Shown here: positions 6,281 through 12,035 of the stretch, in pieces | How positions within the stretch are numbered: the stretch's first letter is position 1 | How the letters are laid out: each line of letters begins with the position of its first letter | Source of the DNA: FLUQ01 sp031548325 | GTDB taxonomy: Bacteria > Desulfobacterota > Desulfovibrionia > Desulfovibrionales > Desulfovibrionaceae | Assembly (NCBI GenBank): GCA_031548325.1 | Contig: JAVBRE010000071.1 | Span: forward strand, 1-12,035 | Length of the DNA stretch: 12,035 nucleotides | Direction of reading: 5' to 3' | Notes under the pieces: model-generated | Told to the model about the DNA's origin: nothing | Seen by the model: the letters and a program-made list of their open reading frames with translations, nothing else | The model's database searches: none | Translations under genes and position numbers: made by a program

Positions 6281-7199
6281 GGCCGTTCTGTTTCTCACGG
6301 GAACGGCGCAAAAGCAAGGCCGCCGCTCCCAGGGCCAGAAAACAGCCCAAACCCACGGCCGCCATCAGGGTCAGCATAGCTCCGTGCAGGGCGCTTTCCG
6401 CATTTTTCGCGGCAGAAGCCATGTCGCCGGCCGAACGCGCGGCCATGCCCCGAATCTCGACAGCCAGCGCGTCAAGAATTTTTATGCGGCTCTTGTCCAT
6501 ATCCAGGCCGGCGTCCAGCCCCCGGCGCAACTCGCGCAAACTCGCAAGGCAATCGGCGGCGGCCGGCGCGGCGGCCGCGAAAGCCCCTTCGGCTTTTTCC
6601 AGCTCCGCGCGGTCCCGCCGCAGGCTGGCGATCAGGGCGCGGCCGACCAGGTCGGTCGGCGGCGGCTTCAGCCTGGCCGCATCTTCACGCAGCTTCTCCC
6701 GCAGATCAATCAGCTTCTCGGTCAGACCTCGATCTTCTTCAATCAGCCGGTCCAGCTTGCGGATCAGTTCCCACACGGGCAACGCTTTTTCCCGAAAAAT
6801 CGGCCCGCCCGCCTGCGCCGCCTGCGATCCGGCCATTGTCCTGATGTTCGCCAGCAGTTCGCGAGCCAGAGAATAGCGAACCATGTCGCCGGTGAGGGAA
6901 TAGACCGTCAGGTGCGCCATGGTGGCGTACACCTGCTGCTCGATAACCACGGCCGCCTCCAGACTGGGCAACGACTCTTCGGTCATGTTTGCCAGCATGC
7001 CCCGCGCGCCGCCCATGCCCAGCACGCTGATCAGGCCGGCAACAAACATAGCGGCCGCGGCCAGACAGCAGCCGGCCGCGGCTTTGGCCTCGGGCGTCAA
7101 GGTGCCGATGTCGCCCGGCAGCCCGGACCGGCCCGGCAATGCCCGCAGGCGGGATACAACCCGCCCGCGGAAAAGCCGTATGCGTTCGGAAAGAATCAA
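6267..7199 (-). CDS. Two-TM protein with helical periplasmic sensor-like domain and no output domain
   Basis: From TTG 7199 the product has 310 residues: a basic cytoplasmic N-terminus (to ~38), TM1 at ~40-62 (CCLAAAAMFVAGLISVLG), about 210 residues of amphipathic helices, TM2 at ~275-297 (LMAAVGLGCFLALGAAALLL), then RRSREKQNGHDAA and stop. The region after TM1 (NMTEESLPSLEAAVVIEQQV) resembles the four-helix-bundle or helical bimodular ligand domains of methyl-accepting chemotaxis proteins, but the HAMP and signalling domains that follow TM2 in those proteins are absent. The frame is open up to ATG 7385, but that start would overlap the peptidase gene by about 180 nt with unconvincing sequence, so I prefer TTG 7199, or CTG 7208 (CTGA overlap with the peptidase stop). 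Start confidence is low; the gene itself is well supported by helix periodicity and clean TM segments. Confidence 0.68.
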   Translation of the reverse strand: MILSERIRLFRGRVVSRLRALPGRSGLPGDIGTLTPEAKAAAGCCLAAAAMFVAGLISVLGMGGARGMLANMTEESLPSLEAAVVIEQQVYATMAHLTVYSLTGDMVRYSLARELLANIRTMAGSQAAQAGGPIFREKALPVWELIRKLDRLIEEDRGLTEKLIDLREKLREDAARLKPPPTDLVGRALIASLRRDRAELEKAEGAFAAAAPAAADCLASLRELRRGLDAGLDMDKSRIKILDALAVEIRGMAARSAGDMASAAKNAESALHGAMLTLMAAVGLGCFLALGAAALLLRRSREKQNGHDAA

Positions 7200-7204
7200 G
7201 CGCT

Positions 7205-8449
7205 TCAGCCCAGAAGTTCCTGAATGAAATGACAAAGAGTGACGGTCCGGGGAATGAAAAGCTTCGGCTCCATAACTTCCCGCTCGGAATGTTCCACCAT
7301 GGGGTCCGTGTCCACGCCCACAGAGTCGATGGTGGGGCAGATCTGCGCCGTCTGGTTGGCCATGGTCACGCCCCCGGCAGTCCACTCAACCACGTCCCGG
7401 CCGCATTCGCGTTTGGCGATGGCGCTGTACAGGTCGATCATCTTCCGGGCTTCGGGAGTCAGTTCCATGGGTCTGGCCCCCTGGCTGCCTGTCATGCTGA
7501 TCTTGGCGCCGGGCACCACGGGGTTGGCGACCAGTTTTTCCATTTCTCCGACGATGCGCTCGTGCTCGCTCTGCTCATAACAGCGCAGGTTGACAAGCAG
7601 GGTCGCCGCGTTGGGCACCACGTTGCTCTTGTCGTTGGGGCAATGCAGAGACGCCACGTTCAGCACGTTGGCGGGGATGAACTGGCCCGTGTCGCGGACG
7701 CCCTTTTTCTTCAGGGCCTCGGTGGTGTAGTTCCAGGGATCGGAGGGCATGGGGCTGCCCAGAGCGGCCAGACGCGTTCCGAGATGGCAGGCTTCGAGCA
7801 GGGCATTGACCGCGGCGTGCGGAGCGTTGCCCGCGTGGCCGTCCACCCCTTCGATGGTGAACGTATAGCTGCCGTTGGTTTTACGCTTGCTGACCACGCC
7901 GAAACCCGGACGGCCCGTGTCCGCCAGGAACACATAATCCGATTCTTTGGCCAGTTCCACGGCGATGGCCCGTTCCATGACGGAACCGCCGCCTTCTTCT
8001 TCCGCGTCGAAATAGACGATAAGCTCGCCAAAAGGCCGCTGCTTCAATTCCGCAAAAATTTCGAAGACGTGCACGGCCATCAGGGCCGAGGCTTTGCAGT
8101 CGCCCACGCCGGGCCCATAGGCCAGGCCGCTTTTTTCGTCATAACGGAAAGGAAACTTGCCGTCCCGCGTGTTGAATACCGTATCCGTATGCACGATAAG
8201 CGCGGCCTTTTTTTTGCCCGTACCCTTGAAGCGGGCGATGACATGCACGCCGCCTTTTTCGGTGGAGACACGCTCTTCATACGTGCCGCCCGCGCTTTCA
8301 ATGCGCTTTTTCAGCATGCCCGCGATACGGCGGCTGCCGTCCATATTGCCGGTGTTGGAATCAATGCCCACCCACTCTTCCAAATCCTTCAGAAAGGCGG
8401 GCATGCGTTTTTCAACGGCGGTCCCGATTTGTTCGCTGCTCAAAGACAT
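7205..8449 (-). CDS. M20-family zinc metallopeptidase (ArgE/DapE/CPG2-like)
   Basis: A 414-residue cytoplasmic enzyme with no signal peptide. The di-zinc site of the M20 clan is visible: H87 and D89 in VHTDTVF, bridging D117 in GPGVGDCKAS, catalytic E150 and ligand E151 in FDAEEEGGG, D177 in FLADTGRP and H387 in MVEHSERE. The small dimerisation/lid domain starts near 192, with SYTFTIEGVDGHAGNAPH containing the conserved lid His. These enzymes cleave C-terminal residues or N-acyl groups from small peptides and amino-acid derivatives; the substrate cannot be told here. The closest look is to glutamate-carboxypeptidase-like M20 members. ATG 8449 has GGAGG at 8454-8458, 4 nt upstream; GTG 8470 is less likely. 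It follows the kinase gene by 17 bp and is followed at once by the two-TM gene. Confidence 0.9.
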   Translation of the reverse strand: MSLSSEQIGTAVEKRMPAFLKDLEEWVGIDSNTGNMDGSRRIAGMLKKRIESAGGTYEERVSTEKGGVHVIARFKGTGKKKAALIVHTDTVFNTRDGKFPFRYDEKSGLAYGPGVGDCKASALMAVHVFEIFAELKQRPFGELIVYFDAEEEGGGSVMERAIAVELAKESDYVFLADTGRPGFGVVSKRKTNGSYTFTIEGVDGHAGNAPHAAVNALLEACHLGTRLAALGSPMPSDPWNYTTEALKKKGVRDTGQFIPANVLNVASLHCPNDKSNVVPNAATLLVNLRCYEQSEHERIVGEMEKLVANPVVPGAKISMTGSQGARPMELTPEARKMIDLYSAIAKRECGRDVVEWTAGGVTMANQTAQICPTIDSVGVDTDPMVEHSEREVMEPKLFIPRTVTLCHFIQELLG

Positions 8450-8453
8450 ACAT

Positions 8454-8458
8454 CCTCC
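8454..8458 (-). promoter_or_regulatory. Shine-Dalgarno site of the M20 peptidase gene
   Basis: GGAGG on the minus strand, 4 nt before ATG 8449. It decides for this start against the in-frame GTG at 8470. Confidence 0.75.
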
Positions 8459-8466
8459 GCTGTTTC

Positions 8467-9945
8467 TCACGCATCTTCTGTGCTGCGCGGTAAAGTCAGG
8501 TAAAACTCGTTGCCCTCATCCCGCGCCGCATACCCCGCATCGCCGTGGTGCTGCCGCATGATGAGTTCGATAAAATGCAGCCCGTGGCCGCTGCCGTACT
8601 CGCCGTCCGTATTTGAAGCTCGAAAGCTTTCCGTGAACAGCATGAGCGCTTCCTGTTTATCAATGTGCCGGCCGCTGGTCAGAACGGCGACGCGAACCCC
8701 GCTTTTATCCTTCCCGAAATAATCAGAAATCAGGCTGACGGTGCAGCGCATCAGCATGCCCGATCCGGGTGACGATTCGCGGGTATATTTCACGGCGTTG
8801 GAAAAAAGGTTGGCCATGACCTGGCTGAGCAGGCCCCTGTCCCCTTCCACCATCAAAGACGTTTCGCCGTCCGGCCAGGCCTCTTCCACCCGGATGCCCT
8901 TTTCCTGAAAGCGGACGCGATACCGTTCAAGCTGCGGTTCCACGACCCGCCGCACGATATCCAGAAAACTGCGTTGCAACACGTATTGACCCTGCTCGAA
9001 ATGGCTCTGCCGCAGCAGGGTTTCCAGAAAAAAACTGCTCTGCTGAAAATGCCGGGTTATTTCCTGGTATTGCTCCTCAATGCGCGTGTGCAGATGTCTC
9101 AGGGACTGAACGGACGCCGGAGTGGGTTCGGCGGCAAGGTCCGCGGCCAGGCCGTCCAGCGCCGTAATCATGCCCGCCATCTGGCGAATCAGCAGCTTGA
9201 AATACAAATTGGGCGCTATGACGTTGTGCCCTATGTCATGCACCAGGTTACGCACGAACTGGATATGTTCCTTGTTTTTCTGGGCCAGCAGCCGGTTGTG
9301 CAGGCAAAACCCCAGCCGGTTGGAAAATTTTTCGTAATACAGCAGATCGTGTTCGGTCAGCGGGATCTCGGGGCACAGGGCCAGAACAGCCAGAATCCGG
9401 CGATCGTCGGGCATGTCGAAACCGTAGCCTCCGCTTTCCGCGCCGCTCGCGACCGGCGGAGCGACCGTCGCATCCGCCCGGCCCCTGGCGGGAAAGAACC
9501 ACCAGAGCCCGACATGGACGGGTCCTTCGCTCAAGTCCTCAAGACCGGGCAGAGGCGTGGGCGGCCCGAGCTTGGAAGTGCGCAGGCAAAACCCGTTGTC
9601 GTCGCGAATGTACAGTTCCGCGGGCATGCCAAAAAAAAGCCGCAGCACTTCTACCGGCAGATGATACAAATAGCAGATGTCTTCGTATTCCTGGGCCAGG
9701 TCAAAAAAGATATTCAACGCGCGAGCCTGTTGCGCCGTGAATTTGTACCGGTCATAGTCAGCTATTTTGCTGCCTATCCGGTCCGAAAGCGCTGCCCGGT
9801 TCCGGTCATCCCGCTCGACAGCCACAAAAGAGCACTGCACGGCAAAATCCGCCTTTGCGCGACGATGCGCGGTCCGCACGAAACCCTGGAGCAATTTCAC
9901 TTTGAGTTGCCTGCTTAACGGCGGACAAAGCCCGCCTGCGAGCAT
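8467..9945 (-). CDS. Soluble sensor histidine kinase with altered G1 box
   Basis: From ATG 9945: 492 residues, no membrane segment. Residues ~90-220 look GAF-like (the stretch ILAVLALCPEIPLTEHD..YYEKFSNRLGFCLHNRLL ends as GAF domains do before a kinase core). The H-box is at 230-246, FVRNLVHDIGHNVIAPN, with the probable phospho-acceptor H236. The dimerisation helix pair runs to ~320. The HATPase domain has an N-box (LLSQVMANLFSNAVKYT, N379 and N383) and a good G2 box (GSGHGL, 451-456). The G1 box reads VAVLTSGRHI where DxGxG is expected: the Asp that contacts adenine and the last Gly are replaced. No response regulator is seen nearby. The frame is open upstream to 10161 and stretches such as INIEDVYLLCKDSF look coding, so the true start may be further up, perhaps at a rare codon; ATG 9945 has no clear Shine-Dalgarno site. 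Confidence 0.82.
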   Translation of the reverse strand: MLAGGLCPPLSRQLKVKLLQGFVRTAHRRAKADFAVQCSFVAVERDDRNRAALSDRIGSKIADYDRYKFTAQQARALNIFFDLAQEYEDICYLYHLPVEVLRLFFGMPAELYIRDDNGFCLRTSKLGPPTPLPGLEDLSEGPVHVGLWWFFPARGRADATVAPPVASGAESGGYGFDMPDDRRILAVLALCPEIPLTEHDLLYYEKFSNRLGFCLHNRLLAQKNKEHIQFVRNLVHDIGHNVIAPNLYFKLLIRQMAGMITALDGLAADLAAEPTPASVQSLRHLHTRIEEQYQEITRHFQQSSFFLETLLRQSHFEQGQYVLQRSFLDIVRRVVEPQLERYRVRFQEKGIRVEEAWPDGETSLMVEGDRGLLSQVMANLFSNAVKYTRESSPGSGMLMRCTVSLISDYFGKDKSGVRVAVLTSGRHIDKQEALMLFTESFRASNTDGEYGSGHGLHFIELIMRQHHGDAGYAARDEGNEFYLTLPRSTEDA

Positions 9946-9951
9946 CTCGCG

Positions 9952-9977
9952 GCAAGGATTTGCAAACGAATCCTTGC
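9952..9977 (-). repeat. Perfect 9-bp hairpin immediately upstream of kinase ATG
   Basis: GCAAGGATT (9952-9960) and AATCCTTGC (9969-9977) form a perfect inverted repeat with an 8-nt loop. In the minus-strand transcript it ends 6 nt before ATG 9945, where it would occlude ribosome access. If translation starts further upstream, it would lie inside codons for CKDSFANPC instead. Confidence 0.55.
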
Positions 9978-10043
9978 AAAGCAGATAAACATCTTCAATG
10001 TTAATCTGCTCTAATCCTCGAAAAACGCCGGAAAGAACACTGC

Positions 10044-10075
10044 ACGTCCATTTGCAACATACATAAATTTGACGT
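10044..10075. promoter_or_regulatory. Operator-like imperfect dyad between divergent genes
   Basis: ACGTC-C-ATTT (10044-10053), 11 nt, AAAT-TT-GACGT (10065-10075). The half-sites are complementary except for unequal inner gaps of 1 and 2 nt. It overlaps the possible kinase promoter -10 element, as a repressor site would. No binding protein can be named. Confidence 0.3.
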
Positions 10076-10083
10076 TTTCGCAA
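10056..10083 (-). promoter_or_regulatory. Possible promoter of the kinase-led minus-strand operon
   Basis: On the minus strand: TTGCGA (10083-10078), a 16-nt spacer, TATGTT (10061-10056). Each hexamer matches consensus at four of six positions. Transcription would begin near 10050, about 100 nt before ATG 9945. This is the AT-richest part of the gap. Confidence 0.35.
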
Positions 10084-10206
10084 GGTTGGGGCCACCGGAC
10101 GACAGCCCTTGCGGCCGGGACCGCGCTTTTTTGCCGAAGGCCGCGTTGACGCGACAGGCAAAAGCGGGCAATAGGGTCGGATATGTGATGTTACACGGTC
10201 TTTATC

Positions 10207-10211
10207 AGGAG
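10207..10211 (+). promoter_or_regulatory. Shine-Dalgarno site of the pilZ-domain gene
   Basis: AGGAG 9 nt before ATG 10221. It selects this start over ATG 10086, from which the frame would carry an unrelated 45-residue leader. Confidence 0.65.
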
Positions 10212-10220
10212 AAAATCAGA

Positions 10221-10544
10221 ATGGACCGCCGCACCGGCACCCGCATCCCTCTGGATGCCCCTTGCCTGCTGACCCTCGTTGTTGACCACACGACGGCATA
10301 CCCCGCCATGGTCACGGACATCAGCCGGGGAGGTTTGCAGGTGGCCTTGCCGCCCGACGTCGCGGACGGCGCCCTGATCGTGCAGGCCCACGCTTTGCTG
10401 CGGGACATTTCCGAACCCGCTCTTGCCCTGCTTGAAGGCGCGGAAGGCCGTATCGCCTGGATCGCTCACCGGCACTGCGGTCTGCGGCTGGAAATCGAAC
10501 TGCCCTTGAATGACGACGAAATAATGCGAACGCTTCAATTTTAG
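10221..10544 (+). CDS. PilZ-domain protein (probable c-di-GMP receptor)
   Basis: A 107-residue single-domain protein. The RxxxR part is MDRRTGTRIP (R4 and R8), and the second motif is TDISRGGLQV (D33, S35, G38, the D/NxSxxG signature). The C-terminal strand GRIAWIAHRHCGLRLE fits the closing strand of the PilZ barrel. Both c-di-GMP binding motifs are intact, so binding is expected from family knowledge. The effector output is unknown because no second domain is attached. The lipoprotein gene starts 13 nt after the stop with its own ribosome site, so the two are likely co-transcribed. Confidence 0.88.
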   Translation: MDRRTGTRIPLDAPCLLTLVVDHTTAYPAMVTDISRGGLQVALPPDVADGALIVQAHALLRDISEPALALLEGAEGRIAWIAHRHCGLRLEIELPLNDDEIMRTLQF

Positions 10545-10557
10545 CTTCAGGAGTCTC

Positions 10558-11136
10558 ATGCGCACCCGCCTGCCGGGCCTTCTGCTTTTTTGCCTCCTTT
10601 GCCTCTGCGGCTGCAGCGTCAACACAGGCGCCGACTATTCGCAATACCTGCGCAACAACAGCGGCGCTTCGCTCTTTCCTCGGGTAGGCGGCGATTTTCG
10701 CTACTCTTTTACCGAACGCACATGGTCGCACCGCAAAGAAGTCAAAACCTGGATGGGCGGCATTTTCAGCACCTGGGTCGTGGAATTCGGCCCCATGCTG
10801 GACGCCACCATGCATACCGGCGACGTGCAGGGCGTCTTCAGATCTCTGCGGCAGGCGGCGCCCGACAACGCGGGCGGCTGGGTCAGCGAGTATGATCTGG
10901 TCCACTATGATTTTATCGACAACCGGGCTAAAATCAGGCTCGCGGTGCGCACCGTCGCGCCCGACGGCCGCACGGCGGCCAAGGAATATTACGCCGAGGG
11001 CATTCCCCAACTCGGCAAAATGTACTGGGGCAAAACTTTCGCCATGAAAAACGCCATCCAGCAGTCGACAAAAAATGCCGTAGACATCATCCTTGCCGCC
11101 TATTTCACGGATCTTGCGGCATTGGCTCCCCGCTAG
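10558..11136 (+). CDS. Small predicted lipoprotein of unknown function
   Basis: A 192-residue protein with a short Leu/Cys-rich signal peptide and lipobox LCGC, lipidated Cys at 19 (followed by SVNTGADYS). The mature part has no family I recognise. It is hydrophilic with mixed strand/helix character, several Trp/Tyr (FRYSFTERTW, TWMGGIFSTWVVEF, KMYWGKTF) and an Ala-rich C-terminal helix. Ser follows the lipid Cys, so outer-membrane sorting is likely by the general +2 rule. AGGAG at 10549-10553, 4 nt before ATG 10558, supports the start. It lies between a PilZ gene and a helicase gene 4 bp further on. The pilZ linkage hints at an envelope role under c-di-GMP control, which is inference. Confidence 0.8.
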   Translation: MRTRLPGLLLFCLLCLCGCSVNTGADYSQYLRNNSGASLFPRVGGDFRYSFTERTWSHRKEVKTWMGGIFSTWVVEFGPMLDATMHTGDVQGVFRSLRQAAPDNAGGWVSEYDLVHYDFIDNRAKIRLAVRTVAPDGRTAAKEYYAEGIPQLGKMYWGKTFAMKNAIQQSTKNAVDIILAAYFTDLAALAPR

Positions 11137-11140
11137 CGCC

Positions 11141-12010
11141 ATGATCGACTATGCCGGCGAACTAAACAAAGCCCAACTTGAGGCCGCCGCCGCCCTGGAC
11201 GGCCCGGTGCTGGTCATTGCCGGCGCGGGCAGCGGCAAAACCCGCACCATTATCTACCGCCTGGTCCGTCTGGTGGAAAGCGGCGTGCCCGCCCCTTCCA
11301 TCCTGCTGCTGACCTTCACCCGCAAGGCCGCCAGAGAAATGATCGAACGCGCCCAGAACCTGCTGGGCAGAAGCGGCTCAAGCGTCAGCGACCACGGGGG
11401 CCTGGCTTCCGTACAGGGCGGCACCTTTCACGCCTTTGCCTATTCCATTCTGCGCCTGTTCCGGCCCGAAGGATTCACCCGCGACGCCACGGTCATGGAC
11501 GCGGCGGACATGACCGCCGCCCTGCAGCACTGCAAAGAGGAACTCGGCCTGGGCAAGGGCGACCATTCTTTTCCCAAAACCCAGACCGTACACGCGTACC
11601 TCAGCAAAAGCCGCAACCGCGAAATCGCCCTGGACAGTCTGCTGGCCCGCGAAGCCCAGCATCTGCTGCCCCACGCGTCTTCCGTCCAGCGCATGGCTGA
11701 TGCCTACGTCGCCTTCAAACGCGAAAAAGCCCTGCTGGATTACGACGACCTGCTCTTTGAACTGGAAAAGCTGCTGCGCGCCCGCAAGGACGCTCTGGCG
11801 TATTGCTGGAACCGCTATCGCTACATCATGATTGACGAGTACCAGGACACCAACCCCGTGCAGGCCCGCATCGGCGCCCTGCTGGCCGGCGCCGACCGCG
11901 GGGCCTTTGCGGAAACTAGCGCCGACAGCAGGGGCGCTGCCCCTGCACCCCGCCAGGGGAATGAGGCCCCGGGACCCTCATCAGGGGACTCCGCTTTTCC
12001 GCAGGGCTAA
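11141..12010 (+). pseudogene. UvrD/Rep-family helicase, N-terminal 1A/1B part, frame broken by repeat DNA
   Basis: From ATG 11141 (4 bp after the lipoprotein stop) 289 codons are open. Residues 1-252 are a normal SF1A helicase start: LNKAQLEAA (Q motif), Walker A AGAGSGKT (27-34), motif Ia LLTFTRKAAREM, motif Ib GTFHAFAYS (94-102), a DYDDLL stretch at ~200, and motif II IDEYQDTN (231-238). After GALLAGADRG the family would continue to motif III (typically VGDDDQSIY). Instead the frame reads low-complexity AFAETSADSRGAAPAPRQG and stops at TAA 12008-12010, in hairpin-rich repeat DNA. Family members have roughly 650-750 residues, so motifs III-VI are missing. The rest may lie past the window. 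ATG 11093 is in frame but inside the previous gene. Confidence 0.72.
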
Positions 12011-12035
12011 AAAGCGGAGTCCCCGATGCGGGGTC
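11928..12035. repeat. Hairpin-chain repeat inserted in the helicase gene (runs off window)
   Basis: Three successive perfect stems: GCAGGGG/CCCCTGC (11928-11934, 11940-11946), ATGAGG/CCTCAT (11961-11966, 11976-11981) and a 15-bp stem GGGGACTCCGCTTTT/AAAAGCGGAGTCCCC (11984-11998, 12010-12024; loop 11 nt). The last is followed by GATGCGGGGTC, which roughly mirrors GACCCTCATC before the stem. The 15-mer GCCCCTGCACCCCGC here (11939-11953) is shared exactly with the gatA-downstream region. This is intergenic-repeat sequence lying where helicase codons should be. The left boundary is approximate (between about 11900 and 11928); the right end is outside the window. Confidence 0.72.

Larger units (their letters stand above)
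9946..10220. other. Divergent intergenic/leader region between kinase and pilZ genes
   Basis: A stretch of 275 bp, with an AT-richer part at 10040-10080. It contains a perfect 9-bp hairpin just ahead of the kinase ATG, a possible minus-strand promoter with an overlapping dyad, and on the plus strand a TTGACG at 10146-10151 that has no convincing -10 partner. The kinase frame stays open through it. Confidence 0.5.

Noticed and set aside
7200..7385. Start of the two-TM protein at ATG 7385
   Set aside because: It would overlap the peptidase's conserved C-terminal coding by about 180 nt, and those extra residues (His/Gly/Arg-rich) look like out-of-frame translation.
6096..8503. Plus-strand ORFs of 207-454 codons opposite the sensor and peptidase genes
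   Set aside because: They are antisense to genes with zinc-ligand motifs and TM segments; the translations show no domain.
10086..10220. Longer PilZ protein from ATG 10086
   Set aside because: The extra 45 residues have no PilZ character, and AGGAG is positioned for ATG 10221, which is followed at once by the RxxxR motif.
11093..11140. Helicase start at ATG 11093
   Set aside because: It lies inside the lipoprotein gene; ATG 11141 just after that stop gives the usual short lead into the Q motif.

Overview
The window is GC-rich and densely coded. Its gene families (Kdo arabinose-5-phosphate isomerase, a large LpoA-like lipoprotein beside gatCA, a small Cys-rich protein with duplicated CxxC motifs) fit a Gram-negative bacterium, most likely a Desulfovibrio-type member of the Desulfobacterota. 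That assignment is inference from gene content and style; no rRNA or other phylogenetic marker is present.

Layout. (1) 2-1308, plus strand: the end of kdsD (CBS-domain part), then a gene starting in an ATGA overlap that fuses a hotdog acyl-CoA thioesterase to a CASTOR-type ACT domain. (2) 1470-5302, plus strand: an LpoA-like outer-membrane lipoprotein, gatC and gatA, all closely spaced. (3) 5303-5920: a 618-bp gap between convergent genes with no credible gene. It holds two inverted copies of a ~130-bp module, one after the stop of each flanking gene, and a chain of strong nested hairpins. (4) 9945-5921, minus strand: four tightly packed genes: a soluble histidine kinase with an altered ATP-binding box, an M20 metallopeptidase, a two-TM helical sensor-like protein with no output domain, and a small double-CxxC protein that overlaps it. 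(5) 10221-12035, plus strand: a PilZ protein, a small lipoprotein and a UvrD-family helicase. The helicase frame breaks off after motif II in hairpin-rich repeat DNA that runs to the window edge.

How the genes fit together. The first part serves the envelope (Kdo for LPS, probable peptidoglycan-synthase activation) and translation (transamidation of misacylated Gln/Asn tRNAs). The minus-strand block looks like one transcription unit in which a membrane sensor without output lies beside a kinase without a membrane sensor, which suggests a split signalling system (inference). The pilZ-lipoprotein-helicase unit is transcribed divergently from a 275-bp intergenic region that contains an operator-like dyad.

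The points most worth checking are the repeat-interrupted helicase, the paired 3' modules at 5320-5865, the thioesterase-ACT fusion, and the orphan sensor/kinase/peptidase/CxxC block. I did not find a complete, recognisable defence system, CRISPR array or transposase.
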